Source: Brasilonema angustatum HA4187-MV1
GTDB taxonomy: Bacteria; Cyanobacteriota; Cyanobacteriia; Cyanobacteriales; Nostocaceae
Assembly: GCA_019359695.1 (NCBI GenBank)
Contig: JAHHGV010000002.1
Coordinates: 124,001 to 188,000, forward strand
Direction of reading: 5' to 3'
Length of the DNA: 64,000 nucleotides
Numbering within the stretch: the first letter of the stretch is position 1; every line of letters begins with the position of its first letter. The notes below the pieces were generated by a model that was given only the letters and a program-made list of their open reading frames with translations, ran no database searches and had not been told where the DNA came from. Position numbers and translations under genes: made by a program. This document shows positions 9,378 to 18,706 of this stretch, one piece after another.

Positions 9378-10175
9378 ATGCTATCTCAACCTGTGAAACT
9401 TCTTTTTTTGAGTGCTGTGAGTTTATCCTTTGTTCTAGGTCCTGCAGCAGCATTTGCCCAAGTTCGTGGAGGTGGTGATATTGTTGTACCAACAGAACCA
9501 GCAGGCGGTGGCTCAACAACAACTAGAACAAGAACAATAGAAACAGGTAGATCCTCCACTACAACCAGAACAAATACCTCATCACCTATTAGTAGCAGAA
9601 ATCGATTTTTCTGTCAGTCTTACAATGGTCAGTACACCGTGATGTACCAGCCAGAAAGTCAACCAGGTCAATACTTCCCTTGGGCGAGTCCTAGAACTTT
9701 GGGTGGCGGATGGGATTCACAACAGCGTTGCCAAGCAATTGCCGAACGCTTGGAAACATATCGCCCAGATGGCTTAGTGGAACTGAAGACAGCTATAGAG
9801 AACAGACAGAATATTCTCTGCGTCACCACAGAAGCTAATCCTTACTGTCGCATTGTGCTGACAGTACCCCCCGAAAAAGATCCTTATGTTGTCCGTAATA
9901 GCGTTTTCCAAAACTTAGCATCTGCTGATAGCGGACAGCAAACTTTTGGCGTTAACACTTATACAAGTGGTGGTAACGAGCTCTCCAATTTGGGGCAAAA
10001 TATTTTTGGTGGTAAAAAAGCTTCTGCTTCTTCTAAAGACCCCATCAATCTCAAACCTTTCTTAGATCGTGCTGATCGCGGTACCGGAGAAAAACTGCGT
10101 AATGGTGTGTCGCTGGGTTCGCAGCAGTCTCAACCTCAAACTGGTAATCGTCTAAATCCCAACAAATTCCGCTAA
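9378..10175 (+). CDS. secreted COP23-domain protein
   Basis: 265 aa from ATG 9378 (MLSQPVKLLFLSAVSLSF). I chose this start because a signal peptide ending AAAFAQ follows at once, while the upstream frame is a tandem repeat. A low-complexity T/S/R linker (~35-75) precedes the COP23 domain (~80-190), with RFFCQSYNGQYTVMYQP, WASPRTLGGGWDSQQRCQAIAERLE, LCVTTEANPYCRIVLTVPP, and four conserved Cys that could form two disulfides. COP23 was named after a circadian oscillating membrane protein of cyanobacteria; its biochemical role is unknown. The C-terminal ~70 residues are Gly/Ser-rich. Probably periplasmic. It is convergent with the Pit gene. Confidence 0.85.
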   Translation: MLSQPVKLLFLSAVSLSFVLGPAAAFAQVRGGGDIVVPTEPAGGGSTTTRTRTIETGRSSTTTRTNTSSPISSRNRFFCQSYNGQYTVMYQPESQPGQYFPWASPRTLGGGWDSQQRCQAIAERLETYRPDGLVELKTAIENRQNILCVTTEANPYCRIVLTVPPEKDPYVVRNSVFQNLASADSGQQTFGVNTYTSGGNELSNLGQNIFGGKKASASSKDPINLKPFLDRADRGTGEKLRNGVSLGSQQSQPQTGNRLNPNKFR

Positions 10176-10252
10176 ATGTAGTTTTTTCCTCTTTCCAGTA
10201 TTTGGTTAATGTCGGATTATCCGGTGATTTCAGTAGTATTTGTTACAAAAAC

Positions 10253-10285
10253 ACAATAAGCGTTCACCAAATGAACGCTTATTGT
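10253..10285. terminator. 14-bp perfect hairpin between convergent genes
   Basis: ACAATAAGCGTTCA (10253-10266) and TGAACGCTTATTGT (10272-10285) form a perfect stem with a 5-nt loop, between the COP23 stop and the Pit stop. T-runs are weak on both sides. A bidirectional terminator is the likely role. Confidence 0.6.
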
Positions 10286-10327
10286 GCGGATGGAATGTTG
10301 CCATAATTTTTGGTCTTGTTTTAAGTA

Positions 10328-11812
10328 TCAATTCAAACCAAATACATTGAAGACCAAGAACAAGCCCCCTGCGAATGTCAATGCGCCCAGAAAAATGCAA
10401 GCAGGTAACGTTAGCACCCAAGCGATTAAGAGATTCCTGACTGTTTCCTTCTGAATTCCAGATCCATTGGCTGTCATCGCGCCTGCTATCCCAGAAGATA
10501 AAACGTGTGTTGTGCTCACAGGCAAACCAAAGTGGTCTGCAGCCGCAATTGTAGACATGGCAACTAATTCAGCTGAGGCACCTTGGGCGTAGTTGAGGTG
10601 ATCTTTGCCAATCTTTTCACCGACTGTGACCACAATCCGCTCCCATCCAATCATCGTGCCCAGTCCCAGCGAGAAAGCAACAGCAAACTTAACCCAATTG
10701 GGAATAAACTCCGTGACTTTATCTAAATTCTTTTTGTAGTCTACCAGAGACTTCTCATCAGCTTTTTCTGTAAATATATTTTTCTTATCGAGCTTGTTAA
10801 TTGTCTTACTAACTAAATAGATGTCACTTCTTAAAGCGCGGCGATCAGCTTTGGAAATGTCTTTAATGCTGGTTTTACCAGATAGCTTGTCTGAAATCTG
10901 GCGATTTTTGGTAGCCAAAGCAGCAAACGTCTTGTCACCGGCGTTATCTAATTTGAGGAACCTAGACAGTTCGGCGTCTGCGTCCTTACCCTGTAGAGAC
11001 ACCCCAGGGGGAACGCGTTTGTCAAGAATCACAATCGCAGCTTTCGACTCTTGAGATAACTGAGTGAATGTTGAGCGATCAATATTTAAATCTAACGCAT
11101 AGATACCCGGCAGAATGCCAATCAGAATCAGCATAACCAACCCCATCCCTTTTTGCCCGTCATTCGAGCCATGGGCGAAGCTGACTCCTGTACAGGTTAG
11201 TATCAGCAAACCTCGAATCCACGGGGGAGGAGGAGACTTCCCTTCCGGTGCCCGATATAATTGTGGCTCTTTGATCAGTGCCTTAGCAGCAAGGAGGAGC
11301 AGTGCTGCTGCAGTAAAGCCTACCAATGGTGAGAGTAACAGTGATTTTAAAACATCAGATGCTTTTTCCCAGTTCACGCCTTCGCCAAAATGACCATTTG
11401 TCAAAAGGGAGTTGGCTAAACCGACTCCGATGATAGAACCAATAAGCGTGTGTGAACTGGATGCAGGTAGCCCTAAATACCAGGTGCCAAGGTTCCAAAT
11501 GATAGCTGAAATTAAGAGCGCAAATACCATCGCAAATCCTGCGCCAGAACCCGCGTTGATCACCAACTCAACAGGTAAAAGTGAGATAATCCCAAACGCT
11601 ACCGCCCCTGAGGAGGTTAACACTCCCAATAAATTCATACAACCCGACCAGATAACGGCGTGGTTTGGCTTGAGTGTATGAGTGTAGATTACGGTAGCAA
11701 CCGCATTTGCAGTATCATGAAATCCATTGACAAATTCAAAGCCAAATGCAAGTAACAAGGCTAGTATTAGGAACAAGCCACTGACTAGAGTTAAGTCTTG
11801 GAAGAAATCCAT
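10328..11812 (-). CDS. pit: PiT-family inorganic phosphate transporter
   Basis: 494 aa from ATG 11812; a TTG six codons earlier is less likely. Two PHO-4 signature halves frame the protein: GFEFVNGFHDTANAVATVIYT near the N-terminus and AAADHFGLPVSTTHVLSSGIAGA near the C-terminus, each with many hydrophobic segments. A soluble insert of ~130 residues (about 250-375, rich in K, D, S) lies between the halves. It is a low-affinity phosphate symporter of the inner membrane. It lies downstream of the cox operon on the same strand but is separated from it by a terminator. Confidence 0.93.
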   Translation of the reverse strand: MDFFQDLTLVSGLFLILALLLAFGFEFVNGFHDTANAVATVIYTHTLKPNHAVIWSGCMNLLGVLTSSGAVAFGIISLLPVELVINAGSGAGFAMVFALLISAIIWNLGTWYLGLPASSSHTLIGSIIGVGLANSLLTNGHFGEGVNWEKASDVLKSLLLSPLVGFTAAALLLLAAKALIKEPQLYRAPEGKSPPPPWIRGLLILTCTGVSFAHGSNDGQKGMGLVMLILIGILPGIYALDLNIDRSTFTQLSQESKAAIVILDKRVPPGVSLQGKDADAELSRFLKLDNAGDKTFAALATKNRQISDKLSGKTSIKDISKADRRALRSDIYLVSKTINKLDKKNIFTEKADEKSLVDYKKNLDKVTEFIPNWVKFAVAFSLGLGTMIGWERIVVTVGEKIGKDHLNYAQGASAELVAMSTIAAADHFGLPVSTTHVLSSGIAGAMTANGSGIQKETVRNLLIAWVLTLPACIFLGALTFAGGLFLVFNVFGLN

Positions 11813-11913
11813 GCTGGTAAAATAACCCAATCACAACTGAGCATAGGATTTAAGAGTTAAGATTCCAATAAGCTGAAGTTAAAATTTGATGAATATTATT
11901 TATTCAAAAATAA

Positions 11914-11931
11914 AACCCCCTAGAGGGGGTT
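11914..11931 (-). terminator. intrinsic terminator of the cox operon
   Basis: AACCCCC (11914-11920) pairs with GGGGGTT (11925-11931) and on the minus strand is followed by TTTTATTTTTG. It lies 42 bp after the coxC stop. Confidence 0.8.
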
Positions 11932-11972
11932 GGTTAGTATATTGAGTCAAGTGACAAACTCATCACCAATAC

Positions 11973-12596
11973 TCAAAGCAGATACAGCAATAAGAAGAGG
12001 ATAATCCAAATCACGTCAACGAAGTGCCAGTAGATTTCGGCGGCTTCTATACCAAAGTGATGTTCATTGCTGTAGTGACCTTTACTGCGCGATCGCCACA
12101 ATACAGCAAGAATTGCTACAACTCCCAAAGTCACGTGCAAACCGTGGAAGCCAGTCAATACATAAAATGCGCTCGCGAACAAGTTAGTCGTCAAGCCAAA
12201 TTCTAGGTGGGTGTACTCATACACCTGCCCCACCAAGAAAAGAATACCCATTGCAGCAGTAATCCCGAACCAGAGTTGCATTCCCGGGAGATCATTCTTT
12301 TTGATGGCAGTATCAGCATTGTGGATAATAAAACTGCTAGCAATTAGATTGATGGTGTTGACTCCGGGTAGCAATAGTTCTAATTCTGGGGTACCTTCTG
12401 GGGGCCAAACAGGTACTGTAGAACGCATTGCCAGATATGCTCCGAACAACCCCATGAAAATCATTCCTTCTGCCACCAGGAACATAACCAGTCCAAAAAG
12501 GCGATGGTCTGGATGTTCTTCGTGATGAGCATCTGCGGTAGCAGTGTGATGATGGTTAAGGGCTGTCTTTGCTGGGTCAATTGTTTGACTTTGCAT
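11973..12596 (-). CDS. coxC: cytochrome c oxidase subunit III
   Basis: 207 aa, five or more hydrophobic helices. Family hallmarks are HRLFGLVMFLVAEGMIF near the N-terminus, VLTGFHGLHVTLG in the middle and EAAEIYWHFVDVIWIILFLLLYLL at the end. It is the short, cyanobacterial type. Last gene of coxB-coxA-coxC, 73 bp after coxA. Works in the aa3-type terminal oxidase of respiratory (plasma/thylakoid) membranes. Confidence 0.96.
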   Translation of the reverse strand: MQSQTIDPAKTALNHHHTATADAHHEEHPDHRLFGLVMFLVAEGMIFMGLFGAYLAMRSTVPVWPPEGTPELELLLPGVNTINLIASSFIIHNADTAIKKNDLPGMQLWFGITAAMGILFLVGQVYEYTHLEFGLTTNLFASAFYVLTGFHGLHVTLGVVAILAVLWRSRSKGHYSNEHHFGIEAAEIYWHFVDVIWIILFLLLYLL

Positions 12597-12669
12597 GAAT
12601 TTTCCGTTGAATTTATGAATTACTAATTATGAATGATGAAATCTTTTAGCATTCATCATTCATAATCTA

Positions 12670-14412
12670 TCAGCGTTCTTCTTTCTCGGCAGTGATAGCG
12701 GGATATGGCTCGTCAGGTTCGGCGCGTAACACTGAGTTAACACCGGCAGACAAGACTGGATCGGGATCAGATAAAGGTACACCCTTTGCAGTGTTCTCCA
12801 AACCATAATCGTATGGTCCAGTCGCTAAAACTGGTGGTTTATCAAAATTCTCGATCGCTGGTGGTGAGGTTGTCATCCACTCTAGGGTGAGTGCATTCCA
12901 GGGATTATTACCTGCTTTGGGTCCGTACATCCAACTCCAAATCGCATTGATAATGAAGGGAAATGTCGAAACCGCTAGTATATAAGCACCATAGGTACAA
13001 ATTTCATTCAAAAACGTAAATTTGGGGTCGTACTGAGCAATACGACGGTTCATACCCATCATTCCCAGCTTGTGCATGGGCAAGAAGGTCATGTTTAAAC
13101 CGACAATTGTCAGAGTAAAGTGAACCTTGCCCCAAAATTCGTTCAGCATCCGCCCTGTCATTTTGGGGAACCAGTGATAGATTGCCGCATAAATGCCCAG
13201 AACGCTACCACCAAATAGGACGTAGTGCAAGTGTGCTACGACAAAATATGTGTCGTGAACGTGAATATCGAACGGAACCGCCGCCAACATCACGCCACTG
13301 ATCCCACCAATAACGAAGGTGCCAACAAAACCTATGGCGAACAGCATCGCACTGTTGAGGCGAATTTTGCCACCCCACATTGTTGCCAACCAGCTAAAGA
13401 TTTTGATCCCAGTCGGTACAGCGATGATCATGGTAGTGATCATGAAGAACATCCGCAGCCAACCAGGAACACCGCTGGTAAACATATGGTGTGCCCAGAC
13501 GATCAGTCCTAGGAAGCTGATTGCCAGACTTGAGTAGGCGATCGCCTTGTATCCAAAAATTGGCTTACGGGAATGAACCGGAATCACCTCAGAAATTGCC
13601 CCAAAGAAGGGCAAAATCATGATGTAAACCGCAGGGTGGGAGTAAAACCAGAACATATGCTGGTAAACAACCGGATCGCCACCGCCAGTCGGATTAAAAA
13701 ATGTTGTTCCTGCAAGTAAGTCAAAGGAGAGCAGAATTAAACCGGCTGCTAGCACCGGCGTAGAGACCAAAGTCAGCGCTGAGGTTGCCAACATTGCCCA
13801 GCAAAACAAAGGCAATTGAAAGAAATCCATGCCTGGAGTACGCATCTTAAGCATAGTCACCAGGAAATTAATTGCCCCCAGAATCGAAGACGTACCTAGC
13901 AATAGAACGCTCAGAATCCAGATACCTTCACCCACTTGACCTGTGACCAAGCTTAAGGGAGGGTAGGAAGTCCAACCTGCATCTGGTGCATCACCCACCA
14001 CTAAACTGGCGATCAGCAACAAACCAGCAGGAGGAATCATCCAAAAGGCAACAGCATTCAGGCGTGGAAAAGCCATATCCTTTGCCCCAATCATCAAGGG
14101 GATGAGGAAGTTAGCAAATCCTGCGCCTGCGGGCACAATCCACAAAAAAATCATGATTGTGGCGTGCAGTGTAAACAAACTGTTGTACACCTCAGGGGTG
14201 ACAAAATCCACGTCTGGGGTTCGCAGTTCGGTGCGAACCAAGTCAGCCAAAACGCCGCCAATACAGTAAAAAATGAACGTGGTGACCAGATATTGAATCG
14301 CAATCACCTTATGGTCAGTGTTGAAGGTAAAGTAGTCTCGCCAATGTCTGATCTCTGGTTCTTCAGCCAGAGCAGGGATATTGGCTTTTTCTTGTACCTG
14401 TGCTTGTGTCAT
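12670..14412 (-). CDS. coxA: cytochrome c oxidase subunit I
   Basis: 580 aa. Heme-copper oxidase core: LFTLHATIMIFLW holds a heme a ligand His, FWFYSHPAVYIMILPFFG carries the CuB His and cross-linked Tyr, WAHHMFTSG the two further CuB His, and HDTYFVVAHLHYVLFGG the heme a3 and heme a His pair. The YSHP motif with E-V (AISEVIPVHSRKP) places it in the A-type family. It reduces O2 using electrons from cytochrome c6/plastocyanin. ATG at 14412; 49 bp after coxB. Confidence 0.97.
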   Translation of the reverse strand: MTQAQVQEKANIPALAEEPEIRHWRDYFTFNTDHKVIAIQYLVTTFIFYCIGGVLADLVRTELRTPDVDFVTPEVYNSLFTLHATIMIFLWIVPAGAGFANFLIPLMIGAKDMAFPRLNAVAFWMIPPAGLLLIASLVVGDAPDAGWTSYPPLSLVTGQVGEGIWILSVLLLGTSSILGAINFLVTMLKMRTPGMDFFQLPLFCWAMLATSALTLVSTPVLAAGLILLSFDLLAGTTFFNPTGGGDPVVYQHMFWFYSHPAVYIMILPFFGAISEVIPVHSRKPIFGYKAIAYSSLAISFLGLIVWAHHMFTSGVPGWLRMFFMITTMIIAVPTGIKIFSWLATMWGGKIRLNSAMLFAIGFVGTFVIGGISGVMLAAVPFDIHVHDTYFVVAHLHYVLFGGSVLGIYAAIYHWFPKMTGRMLNEFWGKVHFTLTIVGLNMTFLPMHKLGMMGMNRRIAQYDPKFTFLNEICTYGAYILAVSTFPFIINAIWSWMYGPKAGNNPWNALTLEWMTTSPPAIENFDKPPVLATGPYDYGLENTAKGVPLSDPDPVLSAGVNSVLRAEPDEPYPAITAEKEER

Positions 14413-14461
14413 AAAAATTTCAGAACTCAGGAGTCAGGAGTCAATTGCTAATTACTAATGA

Positions 14462-15544
14462 CTAATGGTGAATTTGATGTAGCATTTCTGGATGAATTCC
14501 CATATGGCTGGTATGAGGAGCGAGAAATTCATCTGGTGTTAAATCCGCAGGATTAAGAGCAACTGCTTGCTTGAGTTCTTCAGCGCTAGCAACTTCCTGT
14601 TCTTTGATCCACTGTTCAAATTCTTCTGGTTTTTGAACAACAACTTGTGTCCTCATCGCACCGTGGTAAGGACCACACAGTTCGGCACAGATGAGCGTAT
14701 AGTCACCTTCTTTGTTGGGCGTAAAACGAATCTCACTTTGCCGACCGGGGATCACATCTTGCTTCAAACGAAACTCTGGTACCCAGAAGGCATGGATCAC
14801 ATCGTTGGCTGTCATATTCAATTGCACTTCCCGCCCGATGGGAACGTGCAGTTCTCCAGAAGTGACTTCAGTGTCAGGGTAGGTAAAAATCCAGGCGTAC
14901 TGCAAACCTGTGACGTTTACCACAAATGCAGGTGGTTTTCCTTCATTTTCAGGTGTAGGTCCAAGGCTAGGAGCAACACTTCCTACACCAGGAGCATTCC
15001 GCTTTTGGGGAATTTGGTCAGCATTGCGGACTGCTGCTGTCGCAGGGTCTTGCATTGCCTCATCAGATTTTTCCTGATTTTCGTTAGGTTCTGTGCTGGG
15101 GGGAGTATCGCTTAAAGTTGCGGCGATCGCAGCCCCAGGCATGTTCATGACTTGTGACGTCATTGGGGCTTCATGAATGTCATGGGGACTAAAGCCGCCC
15201 ATATCGTTGTAAACGTCGAAGCTGTAAACAGAAATACCGATAACGATAACAGTTGGGATTGCTGTCCAAAGGATTTCTAATGGTACGTTGCCATGTACTG
15301 GCGGACCATCTGCATTGTCACCTGCACGGCGACGGTATTTTATAGCAGAGTAAATTAAGATACCTTCTACGAGCACAAATATACCAGTGGAGACGGTCAT
15401 CATTGCGTTGAACAAACCGTCTACTAACGGGGCTTCGTCAGAAGCTGCTGTTGGTAGTAGACCATGATTTTGACCGTACCAGAGACTGACTAGGGTCAGC
15501 CCGATGCCAATTAGTAATGTCCAGATGGAACTTGGGATTTTCAC
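14462..15544 (-). CDS. coxB: cytochrome c oxidase subunit II
   Basis: 360 aa, GTG start at 15544. Two N-terminal membrane helices (IWTLLIGIGLTLVSLWYG; MMTVSTGIFVLVEGILIYSAI) are followed by a cupredoxin domain. The CuA site is seen in HAFWVPEFRL and CAELCGPYHGAM (two Cys, His, Met, Glu). There is a low-complexity insertion of ~65 residues (about 135-205, rich in P, N, E) before the cupredoxin domain. First gene of the oxidase operon, divergent from ctaA. Proximity to ctaA/ctaB suggests this is the general (cox1-type) oxidase rather than a heterocyst-specific copy. Confidence 0.96.
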   Translation of the reverse strand: MKIPSSIWTLLIGIGLTLVSLWYGQNHGLLPTAASDEAPLVDGLFNAMMTVSTGIFVLVEGILIYSAIKYRRRAGDNADGPPVHGNVPLEILWTAIPTVIVIGISVYSFDVYNDMGGFSPHDIHEAPMTSQVMNMPGAAIAATLSDTPPSTEPNENQEKSDEAMQDPATAAVRNADQIPQKRNAPGVGSVAPSLGPTPENEGKPPAFVVNVTGLQYAWIFTYPDTEVTSGELHVPIGREVQLNMTANDVIHAFWVPEFRLKQDVIPGRQSEIRFTPNKEGDYTLICAELCGPYHGAMRTQVVVQKPEEFEQWIKEQEVASAEELKQAVALNPADLTPDEFLAPHTSHMGIHPEMLHQIHH

Positions 15545-15748
15545 GGTTTTTTTGAGTTAACGGCTTTACTATATCCGACTGAGCAGTTTACTCACTTACT
15601 ACACTAGTCCAGCCTAAGAGATATCTTGGAGTCACGCATGAAAATTTTATTAATTTTTCGGCTGATTTTTTGGATCTTGAACAGAATCTGTTTCTCGGAT
15701 GTGTCTAGTGGTGGATGTCAATTAGGGAAAAATTTTTCTAACTGGTTA

Positions 15749-15808
15749 GGAACAGGGAACAGGGAACAGGGAATAGGGAATAGGGAACAGGAAACAGGAA
15801 ACAGGGGG
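15749..15808. repeat. heptamer tandem repeat (GGGAACA/GGGAATA)
   Basis: About eight heptamers of GGGAACA, GGGAATA and GGAAACA type in the 488-bp gap between coxB and ctaA. It is the inverse complement of the repeat at 9235. The remaining gap must hold the two divergent promoters, but no clear box stood out. Confidence 0.7.
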
Positions 15809-16032
15809 ATAATGTTTATTAAGGTTGTTGCTAGAAATTAAGAGCGCACGAGTTTAAGGCTCACAACTTAAAAATTCCCTAAAGCTTCAGGCAAAAAGTG
15901 GCTATGGTGATTCACAGTATAGTGAGAGCCAGTCTCGAACCTTAGTTGTACGCTAGGGTGGGAGATGGATCGGTACTGATAAATGTTTAGAACGTAGACA
16001 GAATCAAAAAGAGCGGCAAAAGGTGTCTTTAG

Positions 16033-16998
16033 ATGAGCGAATTTGTCCTAGAACAACAAAACATAACCACTGCGCCGCCGCAGGCTCCACAAGAACGAAT
16101 TCGTCGCTTGGTGTGGAGAATGTGTATAGCCACTTTGATTTTGATGGCAATAGGCAGTGCCACCCGTGTGATGAATGCTGGACTTGCTTGTCCTGATTGG
16201 CCTTTGTGTTACGGAGAACTGGTGCCAACCAAGCAAATGAATTTCCAGGTTTTTTTGGAGTGGTTTCACAGGTTGGATGCGGCATTAATTGGTGTCAGCG
16301 CGATCGCACTCGTTGGAATGTCCTGGTGGTCTCGTCGCTCTTTACCCAGATGGCTACCTTGGGCATCCACATTCGCGCTATTTTTAATCGTTTTCCAAGG
16401 AGTCTTGGGCGGACTCACGGTAACTGAACTTTTGCGGTTTGATATTGTAACAGCTCACTTAGGAACAGCGCTGTTATTTTTCATGACCTTACTAGTCATT
16501 GGCACTGCACTTACCCCTTACCAGCCAACCGGAAACGTAGGTAACTTGCCTTGGGTTGGTTTAACAGCAGCTGTTTTGGTTTATCTACAAAGTTTACTAG
16601 GTGCTTTGGTCGGGTCTCGTTGGGCGCTACACCAATGCTTTGGCATATCCCAACTTTGTACTGTGATGTATAGTCATATTGCTGGCGTAGTGCCTCCAAC
16701 AGTGGCAACATTGGCAGTCGTATTTCTTTCATGGCGGACACCAGCATTGCATCCTGCATTACGACGACTAGCAAATATCGCTGGTGGATTACTTATTGTA
16801 CAACTCCTGGTAGGAGTTGCCACTTTTCGGTTACATCTTCAAGTCGAGCCACTTACTGTCTCTCACCAAGCTGTAGGAGCAGCTTTGCTTGGTACTTTAG
16901 TGGGTTTCACAGTTCTTGCACTGCGCGACTGGGTTCACAGCCGTGGGATCAACGCTAACAGCGTGATTATCAACGCAAATACCATAAGTGAACAGTGA
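16033..16998 (+). CDS. ctaA: heme A synthase (COX15/CtaA)
   Basis: 321 aa, eight hydrophobic helices. The first half has the conserved GSATRVMNAGLACPDWPLCYGELVP loop and WFHRLDAALIG with a heme-ligand His; further His occur in TAHLGTALLFF, YSHIAGVVPP and SHQAVGAALLG. It oxidises the C8 methyl of heme O to heme A for the aa3 oxidase encoded next door. It is divergent from coxB and 39 bp upstream of ctaB, so ctaA-ctaB form an operon. Confidence 0.95.
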   Translation: MSEFVLEQQNITTAPPQAPQERIRRLVWRMCIATLILMAIGSATRVMNAGLACPDWPLCYGELVPTKQMNFQVFLEWFHRLDAALIGVSAIALVGMSWWSRRSLPRWLPWASTFALFLIVFQGVLGGLTVTELLRFDIVTAHLGTALLFFMTLLVIGTALTPYQPTGNVGNLPWVGLTAAVLVYLQSLLGALVGSRWALHQCFGISQLCTVMYSHIAGVVPPTVATLAVVFLSWRTPALHPALRRLANIAGGLLIVQLLVGVATFRLHLQVEPLTVSHQAVGAALLGTLVGFTVLALRDWVHSRGINANSVIINANTISEQ

Positions 16999-17037
16999 AC
17001 AGTTATCTAGGTTTGAAAAAAAGGAAATAGTGCCAAA

Positions 17038-17994
17038 ATGATTGAGACTAATGTCTCTCGCCACCATCAAACATTTCTACAGGTTGTTCAAAGCTACTAC
17101 CAGCTTACAAAGCCGAGAATCATCCCTTTGCTACTTATTACCACTGCTGGAAGTATGTGGATTGCAGCTAAGGGAGAAGTAGACCCATTGTTGTTACTCG
17201 TCACACTTACTGGTGGTACAATGGCCGCTGCAAGCGCCCAGACGATTAACTGTGTCTACGACCGAGATATCGATTATGAAATGGAGCGCACACGTCATCG
17301 CCCTCTACCTTCAGGTAGAATACAGTCGCGCGATGCTTTGATTTTCGCTAGTGCTTTAGCTGTCATTTCTTTTACGTTGCTTTACGTATTTGCCAACTTA
17401 CTAGCTGCACTGCTAGCAATGTCAGGTATTTTATTTTATGTGCTAATTTATACGCATTTACTTAAGCGACATAGCACTCAAAATATCGTTATTGGTGGAG
17501 CAGCAGGAGCAGTTCCAGCATTAGTTGGTTGGGCTGCTGTTACTGGTACCTTAAGCTGGGCAGCATGGGTAGTATTTGCTATTGTCTTTTTGTGGACACC
17601 GCCTCATTTCTGGTCTCTTGCTTTGATGATTAGGGATGATTACGCAAAAGTTGGTATACCAATGTTACCAGTAATTGCAGGAACTACGCCGACGGTGCGG
17701 CAGATTTGGTTATACACCCTAGTTACAGTAGCAGCAACATTTTCATTAATTTACCCTTTGCACGTCAGTGGAGTAATCTACGGAGTCCTTGCTGTCAGCT
17801 TAGGGGCAGTTTTTATTTACAAAGCTTGGCAACTACTGCACAATCCAGAAGACCGCAATTTTGCTAAAGGATTATTTCTGTATTCCATTTCATACATGAT
17901 GTTGTTGTGTGTAGGCATGGTTGTTGATAGCCTTCCCTTCACTCATCATGTGCTTAACGTTGTGGTAGATAAGGCGCATTCGTTGATGGGATAG
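17038..17994 (+). CDS. ctaB: heme O synthase (protoheme IX farnesyltransferase)
   Basis: 318 aa UbiA-family prenyltransferase. The first Asp-rich motif is NCVYDRDIDYEMERTRHRPLP, and the second conserved loop is YTHLLKRHSTQNIVIGGAAGAVPALVGWAA, followed by WTPPHFWSLALMIRDDY. Nine hydrophobic helices. It transfers farnesyl to heme B, giving heme O, the substrate of the preceding ctaA. ATG at 17038. Confidence 0.96.
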   Translation: MIETNVSRHHQTFLQVVQSYYQLTKPRIIPLLLITTAGSMWIAAKGEVDPLLLLVTLTGGTMAAASAQTINCVYDRDIDYEMERTRHRPLPSGRIQSRDALIFASALAVISFTLLYVFANLLAALLAMSGILFYVLIYTHLLKRHSTQNIVIGGAAGAVPALVGWAAVTGTLSWAAWVVFAIVFLWTPPHFWSLALMIRDDYAKVGIPMLPVIAGTTPTVRQIWLYTLVTVAATFSLIYPLHVSGVIYGVLAVSLGAVFIYKAWQLLHNPEDRNFAKGLFLYSISYMMLLCVGMVVDSLPFTHHVLNVVVDKAHSLMG

Positions 17995-18136
17995 AACTTA
18001 GCTGTAGTGGAAATTTATGCGATCGCTTCTTTTGGGCGATCGCATAACTGTGTCATCCTGGGATAACGTCACAAAGGCGTTGCGGGAGTTTGGAAACTCT
18101 GCGGCTAAGCCTTTGGCACCCTACGCGAATGCAGCA

Positions 18137-18446
18137 CATCGCACGCAACTGCAACAAAAAACCTCGGCGAAACCAACCGAGGCAGGGAGGACAAGTCCAA
18201 ATGTGAATGAGTCCTGATATCGAAATCTAAAAATCTTAGCTAACGCCCAAGACAAGCGAAACTAGAGCGTTAACAAATATACATAGCTTGTTTTTTTGGT
18301 TTATTTTTTTGTATTTTTAACTTATGTAAACTAGTATAAGAATTTTGTTAAGAAAGGTCAATAAAAGTTTACATTTGAAGAACTGATAGCGTTCATAAAA
18401 TTAACTTATCAGGAATGAGCGATGATTGTGAACAGCGATGGAGTGA
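18137..18446. repeat. 310-bp direct repeat, copy A
   Basis: Aligns without gaps to 20566-20875 (constant offset 2,429 bp), with about 14 differences, i.e. roughly 95% identity. The two copies flank the lipoxygenase gene. The copy contains a minus-strand promoter and terminator described separately. The rest of 17995-18706 is non-coding, with palindromic GCGATCGC-type repeats (e.g. 18019-18043). Confidence 0.85.
18155..18326 (-). ncRNA. candidate small RNA, copy A (~170 nt)
   Basis: On the minus strand a -35 TTGACC (18356-18361) and -10 TATACT (18333-18338) are exactly 17 bp apart, which predicts a start near 18326. A strong intrinsic terminator follows: CCTCGG (18177-18182 complement) pairing with CCGAGG (18162-18167 complement), then TTTTTT. 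No open frame longer than a few codons lies between. The same unit is duplicated at 20584-20755. It does not match an sRNA family I can name. Confidence 0.55.
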
Positions 18447-18706
18447 TGGAGGCGATAGGCGTTTATGCGTCTGTTGCTCCCTTGCGATCGCTCTTTGGAA
18501 CACGCAGCGCGTACCAAAGAGCGAGGATGTTTTAGGCTTACGTGCGATACGCCGTAAGTCCTGCGGACATTGGTGACACCGAAAGCATCAACAAATCTCT
18601 AGACCTAATGCAAGACGTACTTCCCTATCAAAAGAATCAAGCATAATTCCAGATTTTTCAGCAATTAGGTCTGTTTTGGATTGCTTTATCACACAAGCTT
18701 GGTCAG

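Noticed and set aside
14164-14451. ORFs inside coxA/coxB on the opposite strand
   Set aside because: Shadows of strongly conserved oxidase genes.
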